Below are positions 17,756 to 26,944 of a DNA stretch of 64,000 nt, piece by piece. The stretch spans positions 1 through 64,000 of the forward strand of contig NZ_JABUBU010000010.1 of NCBI RefSeq assembly GCF_019834675.1, in the 5' to 3' direction. This DNA is from Rhodococcoides corynebacterioides. GTDB taxonomy: Bacteria; Actinomycetota; Actinomycetes; Mycobacteriales; Mycobacteriaceae. Under the pieces are notes generated by a model. The model did no database searches. It had not been told where the DNA came from and was given only the letters and a program-made list of their open reading frames with translations. A program made the position numbers and the translations under genes. Within the stretch, counting starts at the first letter, position 1. The number at the start of each line of letters is the position of its first letter.

Positions 17756-17825
17756 GGTGGGTACGAACCCGCCCCCTGCGGCGGACATTCCCGGTGCCAC
17801 GATCGGGACCGATAGGTTCGGTGCA

Positions 17826-19223
17826 GTGAGACGACTGCGCGCCGCCCCTCCCACCCTCGCGGCCCCCGTTCTCGCGGCGTCGGCATCCGGGGCGCTCGCC
17901 GCCGTGGCGTGGTCCGGGCCCCGCACCGCGCAGTGGCCGTTCGCCGCCGGCGTGGACGATCTGGTCCGCTGGCAGTCCGCGCAGTCGACCGCGACGACGG
18001 TGGGTCAGGTGCTGGCCGTGGCCGTCGCCGCGTACCTCCTGGCCGTGGCCGAGAGTGCCCGACGGCTGCCGTGGATCCTCGCCGTCGTCGCGATCGTGCT
18101 GCTCGCGTTCACCAAGGTCGCCCTCCCCGAGTCCGCGAGTCTGTCCGTGCTCATCGCGCTGCACGGGGTGAAGTCCGCGGCCGCGGGGGTTCTGGTCGGA
18201 CTCGCCCTGCACGGGGTGCGGCACCTCCGCGGCGGCTGGGTCGGCCTCGCGTCGGGACTGCTCGGCGGCACCGCCCTGGCCTCGGTCGGAACGCGAGCGA
18301 CCACCGACGGGTTCGTGGCGCGGCGACTCGACAGCAGCAGTGTCTTCGGCGAGCCCGCCTGGTGGCTGGTGGGCGTCGCCGTCGTCCTCGCCGTCGTCGC
18401 CGCCCTGGTACCGGGGCCGGGGCCGGGGAACGAGCCGCGATCGGCCGAAACTACGCCCGACGCCCCGCGCCGCGACCTCCTGCGGCTCGTGGTCTTCGCC
18501 GTCCTGGTCGCCGTCGTCTGCCGGGTCGGCGTCGAGGTGGTCGGCACCGGCGAGTACTCCCTCGCGCTCGCGATCGCCGCGCTGGTGGTCGCCCTCGTCG
18601 TGATCGACCGCGTGGCCGCGCGCTGGGACACCGCCGACGCCCGCACCGTCGTCGCCACCGTCCTGGCCACCACCGCCGCCGTCGCCCTGTGGAACACGCT
18701 GGCCCGGACGACGACGTCGGAGACGGTCCTGCTCGCCGTCGGTCTCGCCGGACTCGCCGCCGGGGCGCTCGCGGCGTGGCTGCTGCCGGTCGGGCGGATC
18801 ACGTCGTGGCTCGCCGGGCTCGCCCTGGCCGCCGCCCCCGCGGCTGCGAGCCTGCTGGACGCCGAGCCCGCTCCGGCCGTCGCGCTGGGTGTCGTGACGG
18901 TCGCCGTGCCGATCCTGCTCCTTGCCGTCGCCCACGGCGACGGCGGTCCGCACCCGACGGTTCGCCCCCTCGCCCTCGCTCTGCCGGGCGCCGCGTTGCT
19001 GCTGTCGACGGCGGCGCCGCTGCCTGCGTTGCTGCTCGATCAGGTCACCATCGACGACTTCCTGGCCACGCTGGCTCCGCTGGACCCGGCCGACCCGGGA
19101 ACGGTCACGGGAATCGGGCTCTCCCTCGACGGCGTCACCGCCGACCCCACCCCCACCTACCTCCTTCTCGGTGTCTCGGTGGCGGCGTTCCTCCGACTCC
19201 TCACGCTCGCCCGACGCGGCTGA
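17826..19223 (+). CDS. Conserved polytopic membrane protein, unknown function
   Basis: 465 residues, about 12 hydrophobic helices of Ala/Val/Leu-rich sequence with short loops and no soluble domain. No transporter signature recognised. One loop holds ALHGVKSAAAGVLVGLALHG. GTG at 17826 is preferred because TAGGTT lies 7 bases before it; longer in-frame starts would run into the divergent gene. A permease or lipid-handling role is possible, but nothing in the sequence decides it. Confidence 0.7.
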   Translation: MRRLRAAPPTLAAPVLAASASGALAAVAWSGPRTAQWPFAAGVDDLVRWQSAQSTATTVGQVLAVAVAAYLLAVAESARRLPWILAVVAIVLLAFTKVALPESASLSVLIALHGVKSAAAGVLVGLALHGVRHLRGGWVGLASGLLGGTALASVGTRATTDGFVARRLDSSSVFGEPAWWLVGVAVVLAVVAALVPGPGPGNEPRSAETTPDAPRRDLLRLVVFAVLVAVVCRVGVEVVGTGEYSLALAIAALVVALVVIDRVAARWDTADARTVVATVLATTAAVALWNTLARTTTSETVLLAVGLAGLAAGALAAWLLPVGRITSWLAGLALAAAPAAASLLDAEPAPAVALGVVTVAVPILLLAVAHGDGGPHPTVRPLALALPGAALLLSTAAPLPALLLDQVTIDDFLATLAPLDPADPGTVTGIGLSLDGVTADPTPTYLLLGVSVAAFLRLLTLARRG

Positions 19224-19231
19224 TCGCGCAC

Positions 19232-19254
19232 ATACCCCTACCCCCCGTGGGTAT
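19232..19254. promoter_or_regulatory. Inverted repeat resembling a CsoR-type operator
   Basis: ATACCC-N11-GGGTAT, with the nested TACCC-N5-GGGTA at 19239-19253. C/G-run repeats of this form are bound by CsoR-family metal or redox sensors. It lies about 130 bases before mrpA and directly after the membrane-protein gene. A possible -10 TAGGAT follows near 19286. Confidence 0.4.
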
Positions 19255-19387
19255 CCCGGCCCGACGGGACCGCGACCGCGCACGTTAGGATGGTCTCTGC
19301 ACGGTCGTCCCGGAACGCCGCCACCTCTGCGGCGCCATCGATTCGTCCGACACCCCGCCGCCCAACACGTCACCGACGGAGTGCCAC

Positions 19388-22213
19388 TTGCTTTGGATTC
19401 TCGTTGCCCACGCCGCGGCTGCGCTCGGTGCGCCTCTGCTCGTCCGGTGGTGGGGTCGACGAGCGTTCCTTCCGTTGGCACTGGTGCCGGCCGCGTCGCT
19501 CGGCTGGGTGATCGGGAACTGGAACACCGAGCAGCGCCTGGACATCGAGTGGGTGCCGGGTCTGTCGATGGACATCGACATGCGGTTCGACTCGCTCGCC
19601 GCGGTCATGTGCACCCTGATTCTCGGAATCGGGACGTTGATCCTGCTCTACTGCGCCCGCTACTTCGAGGACGACGAGCCACGTCTGGGCATCTTCGCCG
19701 CCGAGATGGTGGCGTTCGCGGGCGTCATGTTCGCGCTGGTGACCAGCGACAACATGCTCATGCTCTACATCTTCTGGGAACTGACGACGGTGCTGTCGTT
19801 CCTGCTGGTCGGTCACTACGCCGAGCGGGCATCGTCCCGCCGAGCCGCCACCCAGGCCCTGCTGGTCACCACGGCCGGTGGCCTGGCGATGCTCGTGGGC
19901 ATCATCGTGCTGGGGCAGATGGTGGGCAGTTACAACCTGTCCGACGTCGTCGCCGCGGCCCCGCGCGGGTGGTTGGCGGGGGTGGCCCTGGTGCTCGTGC
20001 TCGTCGGCGCGCTGAGCAAGTCGGCCATCGTTCCGCTGCACTTCTGGCTCCCCGGCGCCATGGCCGCCCCCACCCCCGTCAGCGCGTACCTGCACGCCGC
20101 CGCGATGGTGAAGGCCGGCATCTACCTCGTCGCGCGGCTCGCCCCCGGCTTCGCCGACGCCGGTCCCTGGCGAGTCACGATCCTGACGCTCGGTCTCGCG
20201 TCGATGCTGGTCGGCGGCTACCGCGCACTGCGGGCCTACGACCTCAAGCTGGTGTTGGCGTTCGGCACGGTCAGTCAGCTGGGCTTCCTGGTGGCCATCG
20301 TGGGCATCGGCACCCGGACCGCGCTGCTCGCGGGTCTCGCGATGGTGGTGGCCCACGGATTCTTCAAAGCGGCGCTGTTCATGGTGGTCGGCATCATCGA
20401 CCACAGCACGGGCACCCGCGACGTCCGGCGGCTGGCGCACCTCGGTGACCGCGCCCCGGTGCTGTGCGCGACGGCGGTGGTCGCGGCCGCATCGATGGCG
20501 GGCCTGCCGCCGTTCCTGGGATTCGTCGGGAAGGAATCGGCGTTCGAGGCCGCGATCGACTCCGACGCGTTGAGCCCCGGCGCGTCGGCGGTGGTTCTCG
20601 GCGCGATGGTCCTCGGATCGATCCTCACCGTGGCCTACAGCCTGCGCTTCGTCTGGGGCGCCTTCGGCCGCAAGAAGCTGCGCGCGCCCAGCGCCGCGGT
20701 GGCCGGAATGCACGCCCCCGGTGCGTTCTTCCTCGCCCCGGCCGTCCTGTTGGCCGCGCTCGGACTGGTCGGCGGACTCGCCGCACCGGTGATGGACCGC
20801 CTGCTCTCCCCCTACGCCGAGACGGTGCCGTCGTACGGCGCGAAGGTCTACCACCTCGCGCTGTGGCACGGCTTCTCCCTCCCGCTCGGCATGACGGCGA
20901 TCGTGATCGTGGTCGGTGTCGCGCTGTACACGGTGCACAAGTCCATCGCCCGCGCCGTCCCGCAGTCGCCGCTCAACGCCGACCGCATCTACGACCGCAC
21001 GCTGTACGCGATGGACCTGCTGTCGCTGCGCCTCACCGGAACCACCCAGCGCGGTTCGCTCCCCGGCACGCAGGCCACGATCCTCGCCACGCTGGCCCTG
21101 TTCCCGCTGATCTCCCTGCTCGTCTACACCCGTACGGGCCTCGAGACCCGGCTCGCGGACTCGCCGGTGCAGATCGTCGTCGCCGTCGTCATGGTCGCCG
21201 CCGCGGCCGGCGCGATGGTGATGCGCAACCGCCTGGCCGCGGTCCTGCTCGTCGGCGTCACGGGCTACGGCGCCGGGGTGATGTTCGTGCTCCACGGCGC
21301 CCCCGACCTCGCGCTCACGCAGTTCCTGGTCGAGACCCTGACCCTGGTGGTCTTCGTGCTGGTCCTGCGCAAACTGCCCGCGGAGATCGACGAAGGCCGC
21401 GCCTTCGGCCGCAAACCGCTCCGCGCTCTGTTGGCGATCGGGGTCGGCGTCATGGTCACCCTGGTCGGGGCGTACGCCATGAACGGCCGCAACTCCCGGC
21501 CCATCGCCGAGCTGTTGCCCGACGCGGCGTACCTGCTCGGCGACGGCCGCAACGTCGTCAATGTCATCCTGGTCGACATCCGCGCGTGGGACACGTTCGG
21601 CGAGATCTCGGTGCTGCTGGTCGCGGCCACGGGTGTCGCCAGCCTGGTGTTCCGCAATCGGCGGTTCGGCAGCGCTCCGCGGGTGTCCGACGCCCCGAAC
21701 TCCATGGACAGCACCCAAGCGGCGTCGGAGATCACGTGGCTCTCCGGCAGCGATCTCATCGATCCCAAGCACCGGGTGCTCGTCCTCGAGGTCACCACCC
21801 GGCTGGTGTTCCCCACGGTGATGATGCTGTCGATCTACTTCTTCTTCTCCGGCCACAACGCCCCCGGCGGCGGGTTCGCCGGCGGTCTCACCGCCGGTCT
21901 CGCGCTGGTCCTGCGCTATCTCGCGGGCGGTCGCTACGAGCTGGGCGAGACCCTGCCGTACGACGCCGGCAAGGTGCTGGGCGTGGGTCTGCTGTTCGCG
22001 GGCGGCGCGGCGCTGACCTCGCTGTTCCTCGGCGCGCCGGCCCTGTCCTCCGCGACGTTCGAGGTGACCCTGCCGATCCTCGGCGACATCAAGATGGTCA
22101 CGGCGCTGTTCTTCGACGCCGGCGTCTACCTCATCGTGGTGGGACTGGTGCTCGACGTCCTCCGCAGCCTCGGCGCGCGCCTCGACGCCCAGATCGAAAC
22201 GAGCCAGCAATGA
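19388..22213 (+). CDS. mrpA: Mrp Na+/H+ antiporter subunit A (fused A+B)
   Basis: 941 residues, about 21 membrane helices. Residues ~1-640 are the NuoL-like proton channel (FDSLAAVMCTLILGIGTLIL, FWELTTVLSFLLVGHY, the VSAYLHAAAMVKAGIYLVAR motif with its conserved Lys). A PTMA/MnhB-like part follows (GAPDLALTQFLVETLTLVVF), and the end is an MnhB domain (FFFSGHNAPGGGFAGGLTAG). TTG at 19388 is the start, 6 bases after GGAG. First gene of a six-gene operon for Na+/H+ exchange. Confidence 0.95.
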   Translation: MLWILVAHAAAALGAPLLVRWWGRRAFLPLALVPAASLGWVIGNWNTEQRLDIEWVPGLSMDIDMRFDSLAAVMCTLILGIGTLILLYCARYFEDDEPRLGIFAAEMVAFAGVMFALVTSDNMLMLYIFWELTTVLSFLLVGHYAERASSRRAATQALLVTTAGGLAMLVGIIVLGQMVGSYNLSDVVAAAPRGWLAGVALVLVLVGALSKSAIVPLHFWLPGAMAAPTPVSAYLHAAAMVKAGIYLVARLAPGFADAGPWRVTILTLGLASMLVGGYRALRAYDLKLVLAFGTVSQLGFLVAIVGIGTRTALLAGLAMVVAHGFFKAALFMVVGIIDHSTGTRDVRRLAHLGDRAPVLCATAVVAAASMAGLPPFLGFVGKESAFEAAIDSDALSPGASAVVLGAMVLGSILTVAYSLRFVWGAFGRKKLRAPSAAVAGMHAPGAFFLAPAVLLAALGLVGGLAAPVMDRLLSPYAETVPSYGAKVYHLALWHGFSLPLGMTAIVIVVGVALYTVHKSIARAVPQSPLNADRIYDRTLYAMDLLSLRLTGTTQRGSLPGTQATILATLALFPLISLLVYTRTGLETRLADSPVQIVVAVVMVAAAAGAMVMRNRLAAVLLVGVTGYGAGVMFVLHGAPDLALTQFLVETLTLVVFVLVLRKLPAEIDEGRAFGRKPLRALLAIGVGVMVTLVGAYAMNGRNSRPIAELLPDAAYLLGDGRNVVNVILVDIRAWDTFGEISVLLVAATGVASLVFRNRRFGSAPRVSDAPNSMDSTQAASEITWLSGSDLIDPKHRVLVLEVTTRLVFPTVMMLSIYFFFSGHNAPGGGFAGGLTAGLALVLRYLAGGRYELGETLPYDAGKVLGVGLLFAGGAALTSLFLGAPALSSATFEVTLPILGDIKMVTALFFDAGVYLIVVGLVLDVLRSLGARLDAQIETSQQ

Positions 22214-22782
22214 CCGCCAACATCACGATCCTGGCGTTGGTCGCCGTCCTCGTCGCGGCCGGCGTGTACCTGCTGATCGAACGCAGCATCGTCCGCATGC
22301 TGCTCGGTCTGCTGCTGCTCTCCAACGGCCTCAACCTGCTGATCCTCACCTCGGGCGGGCCCAACGGCAATCCCCCGGTGGTGGGGCGGGTGTCCGACGC
22401 CGGGGCGGGCGATGCCGATCCGCTCGCCCAGGCGATGATCCTCACCGCCATCGTCATCACCATGGGCATCGCGGCGTTCGTCCTGGCCCTGGCCTACCGC
22501 TCGTACACCATCAACGTCGCGGACGTCGTCGAGAACGACCCCGAGGACACCAAGGTCGCCCAGCGGCGCAGCCTCGCCGACGCGCCGGATCGCGACAAGT
22601 CCGACGACCCGGTCACCGGCGAACCCGGCGAGGCCGGCGACGCCTTCGACAAGGACGGAAATCCCATTCCTCTCGACCAGATCGCCAACCGCGAGGACCT
22701 CGAGTGCTACGAGGACCTCCACGAGGGCCGCTTCCTCGACCGGGACGACGACACCGACGCACGGACGGCGACGGACGCATGA
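22210..22782 (+). CDS. mrpC: Mrp antiporter subunit C
   Basis: 190 residues. A NuoK-like core of three helices (ILALVAVLVAAGVYLLIERS, MLLGLLLLSNGLNLLILTSG, MILTAIVITMGIAAFVLALA) is followed by an unusual ~75-residue acidic cytoplasmic tail. Typical MrpC is about 115-140 residues. ATGA overlap with mrpA. Confidence 0.93.
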   Translation: MTANITILALVAVLVAAGVYLLIERSIVRMLLGLLLLSNGLNLLILTSGGPNGNPPVVGRVSDAGAGDADPLAQAMILTAIVITMGIAAFVLALAYRSYTINVADVVENDPEDTKVAQRRSLADAPDRDKSDDPVTGEPGEAGDAFDKDGNPIPLDQIANREDLECYEDLHEGRFLDRDDDTDARTATDA

Positions 22783-24428
22783 CCCTCCCCGCCTCCATCG
22801 TCACCCCGCTCATCCCGCTGCCGGTCCTGATCCCGCTGCTGGCCGCGGCGCTGACCCTCGTGCTCGGCCGGCGCCCCCGGGCGCAGCGCATCATCACGAT
22901 CGTCGCGCTCGTCGCCGTCACCGCCGTGTCCTCAGTGCTGCTGTTCCTGGCCGACCGCGACGGCACCACCGCGCTGCAGGTCGGCGGCTGGGAAGCGCCG
23001 CTCGGCATCACCCTGGTGGTGGACCGACTCTCGGCACTGATGCTGGTGGTCTCCGCCGTCGTCCTGCTCGCGGTCATCGTCTACGCCGTCGGCCAGGGCA
23101 TCCGCGACGGCGATTCCGAACAGCCGGTCTCGATCTTCCTGCCGACCTACCTGGCCCTGACCGCGGGCGTCTGCAACGCGTTCCTGGCCGGTGACCTCTT
23201 CAACCTGTACGTCGGGTTCGAGGTCCTGCTGGTGGCGTCGTTCGTCCTGCTGACCCTGGGTGCGAGTGCCGAACGCGTCCGCGCCGGCGTCTCGTACGTC
23301 ATGGTCTCGGTGGTCTCGTCGATGATCTTCCTGGCCGGTCTGGCCGCGGTGTACGCGGCGACGGGCACCCTGAACTTCGCCCAGATGGCGCTGCGTCTCG
23401 ACGACGTGCCGCAGGGCACCCGGATGGCCATCTTCGCGATCCTGCTGGTCGCCTTCGGCATCAAGGCGGCCGTGTTCCCGCTGTCCGCGTGGCTCCCCGA
23501 CTCGTACCCGACGGCGCCGGCCCCGGTCACCGCCGTCTTCGCGGGCTTGCTGACCAAGGTCGGCGTCTACGCGATCATCCGCACGCACACCCTGCTGTTC
23601 CCGGACGGCTCGATGGACAACGTGCTGGCGATCGCGGGCCTGCTCACCATGGTCGTCGGCATCTTCGGTGCCATCGCGCAGAGCGAGATCAAACGTCTGC
23701 TGTCCTTCACCCTGGTCTCGCACATCGGCTACATGATCTTCGGCGTGGCGCTGTCGACCAAGGCGGGGCTGTCCGGTGCGGTGTACTACGTGGCCCACCA
23801 CATCCTGGTGCAGACCACCCTCTTCCTGGTGGTCGGTCTGATCGAGCGGCAGGCCGGCTCGTCGTCCCTGCGACGTCTCGGCAGCCTGGCCGCCGCCAGC
23901 CCCTTCCTCGCCGTGCTGTTCCTGGTGCCGGCCCTCAATCTCGGTGGCATCCCGCCGTTCTCGGGTTTCATCGGGAAGGTGGCCCTGCTGCAGGCCGGCG
24001 CGGACAAGGCCAGCGTGCTGGCCTGGGTCCTCGTGGCCGGCGGCGTCGTCACCAGCCTGCTGACGCTCTACGTGGTGGCGCGCGTGTGGACCAAGGCCTT
24101 CTGGCGAGCGCGGGCCGACGCCCCCGAGGGCGACATCTCCGACGATTCGCCGACGGCGTTGCTGGACAACGCCTCCGACGTCAGTTACGACTCGCGGGTC
24201 GATCCCGGCCGGATGCCGGTGGGCATGCTGGTGCCGACCGTCGGCCTCGTCGTGGTCGGGCTGGCGTTGACGGTGTTCGCCGGACCGATCATCGGCATCA
24301 GCGACCGCGCGGCCGACGATCTGCGTGACCGCACGGTCTACATCACCGCGGTGCTCGGCGGCACCGAGGACCCGGTGACGTACGGCGTGGACGCCGGGGC
24401 CGACGCGACCGGAGGGGGCGTCCGATGA
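22779..24428 (+). CDS. mrpD: Mrp antiporter subunit D
   Basis: 549 residues, a second NuoL/M/N-type proton-pumping subunit with about 14 helices (GDLFNLYVGFEVLLVASFVL, FGIKAAVFPLSAWLPDSYPT with the key Lys, the FAGLLTKVGVYAIIR motif, QSEIKRLLSFTLVSHIGYMI). A hydrophilic loop near 470-510 is acidic. ATGA overlap with mrpC and with mrpE. Confidence 0.95.
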   Translation: MTLPASIVTPLIPLPVLIPLLAAALTLVLGRRPRAQRIITIVALVAVTAVSSVLLFLADRDGTTALQVGGWEAPLGITLVVDRLSALMLVVSAVVLLAVIVYAVGQGIRDGDSEQPVSIFLPTYLALTAGVCNAFLAGDLFNLYVGFEVLLVASFVLLTLGASAERVRAGVSYVMVSVVSSMIFLAGLAAVYAATGTLNFAQMALRLDDVPQGTRMAIFAILLVAFGIKAAVFPLSAWLPDSYPTAPAPVTAVFAGLLTKVGVYAIIRTHTLLFPDGSMDNVLAIAGLLTMVVGIFGAIAQSEIKRLLSFTLVSHIGYMIFGVALSTKAGLSGAVYYVAHHILVQTTLFLVVGLIERQAGSSSLRRLGSLAAASPFLAVLFLVPALNLGGIPPFSGFIGKVALLQAGADKASVLAWVLVAGGVVTSLLTLYVVARVWTKAFWRARADAPEGDISDDSPTALLDNASDVSYDSRVDPGRMPVGMLVPTVGLVVVGLALTVFAGPIIGISDRAADDLRDRTVYITAVLGGTEDPVTYGVDAGADATGGGVR

Positions 24429-25045
24429 GGTTCCTCACGCGTGATCTGCTGCTGCGCCTCGCCCTGCTCGCGTGGCTTACCGGGGTGTGGGTGCTGTTGT
24501 GGGGCAACGTCTCCCCCGCCAACATCCTCGGCGGTTTGGCGGTGGCGCTGTTCGTGACCACCGTGCTGGCCCTGCCCCGCGTGCCCGTCGAGGGCCGCGT
24601 GCACCCGCTGTCGATCGTGCGGCTGCTCGGTGTACTGATCTGGTACGCCGGAGTGTCCAGCGTGCAGGTCGCGTGGGCGGCGATCCGGCCCGGCGAGGCC
24701 CCGATCAACGCCGTGCTGCGGTACCCGGTACGCATCAAGTCCGATCTGGTGCTCACGTTCCTCGTCGACGCGCTGAACATGGTGCCCGGCACCCTGGTCC
24801 TCGAGATCGACCGCGAGGAGCGCGTGCTCTACATCCACGTCTTCGACGTCGGCAAGCCCGACGCCATCGATCAGTTCCGCACCATCGCGCGCACCTACGA
24901 GGACGCGTTCATCGCGTCCTTCGAGCGCGACCGCGAATGGCACCCCGCCGTCACGTCGTCGCACAGCACCACCGACGAGGAGGAGGCGGTGGCCGAGACC
25001 GCGCGCGACATCTCCACCGACTTCTCCGGGAAGGACCGCACGTGA
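24425..25045 (+). CDS. mrpE: Mrp antiporter subunit E
   Basis: 206 residues. Two to three N-terminal helices (LLRLALLAWLTGVWVLLWGN, ANILGGLAVALFVTTVLALP) and the conserved domain INAVLRYPVRIKSDLVLTFL, NMVPGTLVLEID, LYIHVFDV. The C-terminal ~50 residues are an acidic extension. Required for assembly of the Mrp complex in other species. Overlaps its neighbours by 4 bases on both sides. Confidence 0.93.
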   Translation: MRFLTRDLLLRLALLAWLTGVWVLLWGNVSPANILGGLAVALFVTTVLALPRVPVEGRVHPLSIVRLLGVLIWYAGVSSVQVAWAAIRPGEAPINAVLRYPVRIKSDLVLTFLVDALNMVPGTLVLEIDREERVLYIHVFDVGKPDAIDQFRTIARTYEDAFIASFERDREWHPAVTSSHSTTDEEEAVAETARDISTDFSGKDRT

Positions 25046-25404
25046 CCGTCGTCCTGACCGTCGCCGGCCTGATGATCCTCACGGCCGCCGTCATCACCAC
25101 CTACCGACTCCTCGCGGGGCCGAATTCCCTGGACCGCCTGGTGGCCGTCGACACGCTCATCGCGCTGGTGATCTGCGGCGTCATGGTGTGGGCCGTCTAC
25201 ACCCGCGACACCACCCTGGTGCCGGCCATCGTCGCCCTGTCGGTGGTCGGGTTCGTCGGATCCGTCTCCGTCGCCCGGTTCCGCGTCCCCGACGACGCGG
25301 CGAGCCGCGCCGCCACGAAGCGACTCCCCCACCCGCCCACGCGGGACGACATCGAGTCCACCTCCGCCGGAACGCCCGCCGAGTCCACGGAGCAGCAGCG
25401 ATGA
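25042..25404 (+). CDS. mrpF: Mrp antiporter subunit F
   Basis: 120 residues. Three helices with the family core YRLLAGPNSLDRLVAVDTLI and PAIVALSVVGFVGSVSVARF, plus a hydrophilic tail of ~35 residues. GTG start in a GTGA overlap with mrpE. Confidence 0.93.
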   Translation: MTVVLTVAGLMILTAAVITTYRLLAGPNSLDRLVAVDTLIALVICGVMVWAVYTRDTTLVPAIVALSVVGFVGSVSVARFRVPDDAASRAATKRLPHPPTRDDIESTSAGTPAESTEQQR

Positions 25405-25760
25405 ACCTCGTGTCCGACATCGTGACGTCCGTGCTGATCCTGTCCGGCGCCGTCCTCGCGCTCACCGCCGCGATCGGCGTGGTGCGGTTCCCCGACACCC
25501 TCTCCCGCATGCACGCGGCGACCAAGCCGCAGGTGGTGGGGTTGATCCTCATCCTGCTCGGCGCGTTCAACCACCTGCGCGGCAACGTCGACATCTGGAT
25601 GATCGCGCTGGTCGGCGTCTTCACCGTCCTGACCGCGCCGATCATCGCGCACACCGTCGGGCAGGTCGCCTACCGCGAGCAGCGGGTCCGCAAGGGGCTG
25701 TTCATGGTCGACGAGCTGCGGGCGGACGAGAAGGGCGAGCACGAGGACCGCACCGACTGA
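25401..25760 (+). CDS. mrpG: Mrp antiporter subunit G
   Basis: 119 residues. Three helices; VVRFPDTLSRMHAATKPQVV is the PhaG/MnhG signature. ATGA overlap with mrpF. Last gene of the operon; it converges on the YbdK-type gene with 17 bases between stops. Confidence 0.93.
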   Translation: MNLVSDIVTSVLILSGAVLALTAAIGVVRFPDTLSRMHAATKPQVVGLILILLGAFNHLRGNVDIWMIALVGVFTVLTAPIIAHTVGQVAYREQRVRKGLFMVDELRADEKGEHEDRTD

Positions 25761-25777
25761 GCTCCGACGCCGAAGCG

Positions 25778-26944
25778 TCAGGGCTCGCGCAGCTCCCCGA
25801 TCAGTGAATCGACCACCGCGGTCAGATCGCCCCCGTGCGCTCGCGCCACGGCGCGCTGACGCTGGTACGACGCGCCGCGGCGGGGAATGTCGGCGACGGC
25901 GGCGAGCTCGTCGGCGCAGCCGAGCGATCGGGCGACGGGCGCGAGACGCTCGAGCAGGTCGTTCAGGTCGTCGGTGACCAGGCGCTCGTTGCTGTCGGCG
26001 TCGAGGATGATCTCGGCGTCCAGTCCGTAACGGGCGGCCCGCCACTTGTTCTCCTGCACGTGCCACGGGGGCACGGTGGGCAGCGTCTCACCCGCGTCGA
26101 GCCGGCGGTCGTAATCGACCACCAGGCAGTGGATCAGCGCCACCAGCCCCGCGAGCTCACGCTTGGTGGAGACGCCGTCGCACACCCGGATCTCGAGCGT
26201 GCCCAGCCGCGGCACCGGACGGATGTCCCAGTGCATCCCGCCGAGTTGCGAGATCACCCCGGTCTTCATCTGGTCGTGCACGAAACCCTCGAACTGCGAC
26301 CAGGTCTCGAACTGGAACGGCAGTCCCGCCGTCGGCAGTTGCTGGAACATCAGGGCCCGGTTGCTGGCGTAGCCGGTGTCCGACCCCGCCCAGGTGGGCG
26401 ACGACGCCGACAGCGCCAGCAGGTGCGGGTACTGCAGCAGCAGCGCGTTGAGGATGGGGAACACCCGGTCCGCGGACCGCAGGCCGACGTGGACGTGCAC
26501 GCCCCAGATGAGCATCTGCCGGCCCCACCACTGGGTGCGCTCGATCAGCTCGTCGTAGTTGGGCGAGCGGGTGAGCTGCTGCGACGACCACTCCGCGAAC
26601 GGGTGGGTGCCCGAGCAGAACAGGTCGACGCCCAGGGGGTCGGCGGCGCGGCGGACGAGGTCGAGCGACTCGCTCAGATCGTCCATCGCCTCGCCGACGG
26701 TGTCGCAGACGTCGGTGACGAGCTCGACGGTGTTGCGCAGCAGTTCCTTGGTCACGCGCGGGTTCTCGGCGAGCGCGCCGACCCCGTCCATGACCTCGGC
26801 CGCCGTGTTGGACAGATCGCGCGTCGTCCTGTCGACGAGCGCGATCTCCCACTCCACGCCGATGGTCGACCGCGCCGACCCGACGAACGGAACCTCGACC
26901 GGACCGGCCGCTCTACTCGGCTTCGACCACGGCGCAGGCGACAC
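25778..26944 (-). CDS. YbdK-type glutamate-cysteine ligase family enzyme
   Basis: 388 residues, closely like my recollection of Rv0433 from GVEWEIALVDRTTRDLSNTA to the end. Motifs include CSGTHPFAEWS, QWWGRQMLIWGVHVHVGLRS, TGYASNRALMFQQLPTAGLP, ENKWRAARYGLDAEIILD and GASYQRQ. The fold is that of carboxylate-amine ligases (ATP-dependent amide bond formation; the YbdK group has weak glutamate-cysteine ligase activity). The start is unsure: GTG at 26944 is the last good start before the conserved part, giving 32 bases of overlap with sodC, so the two are probably coupled. Confidence 0.9.
   Translation of the reverse strand: MSPAPWSKPSRAAGPVEVPFVGSARSTIGVEWEIALVDRTTRDLSNTAAEVMDGVGALAENPRVTKELLRNTVELVTDVCDTVGEAMDDLSESLDLVRRAADPLGVDLFCSGTHPFAEWSSQQLTRSPNYDELIERTQWWGRQMLIWGVHVHVGLRSADRVFPILNALLLQYPHLLALSASSPTWAGSDTGYASNRALMFQQLPTAGLPFQFETWSQFEGFVHDQMKTGVISQLGGMHWDIRPVPRLGTLEIRVCDGVSTKRELAGLVALIHCLVVDYDRRLDAGETLPTVPPWHVQENKWRAARYGLDAEIILDADSNERLVTDDLNDLLERLAPVARSLGCADELAAVADIPRRGASYQRQRAVARAHGGDLTAVVDSLIGELREP

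Noticed and set aside
19370..22210. A 946-codon open frame antisense to mrpA
   Set aside because: His/Arg/Gln/Gly-rich shadow of a conserved membrane gene; no domain or start signal.
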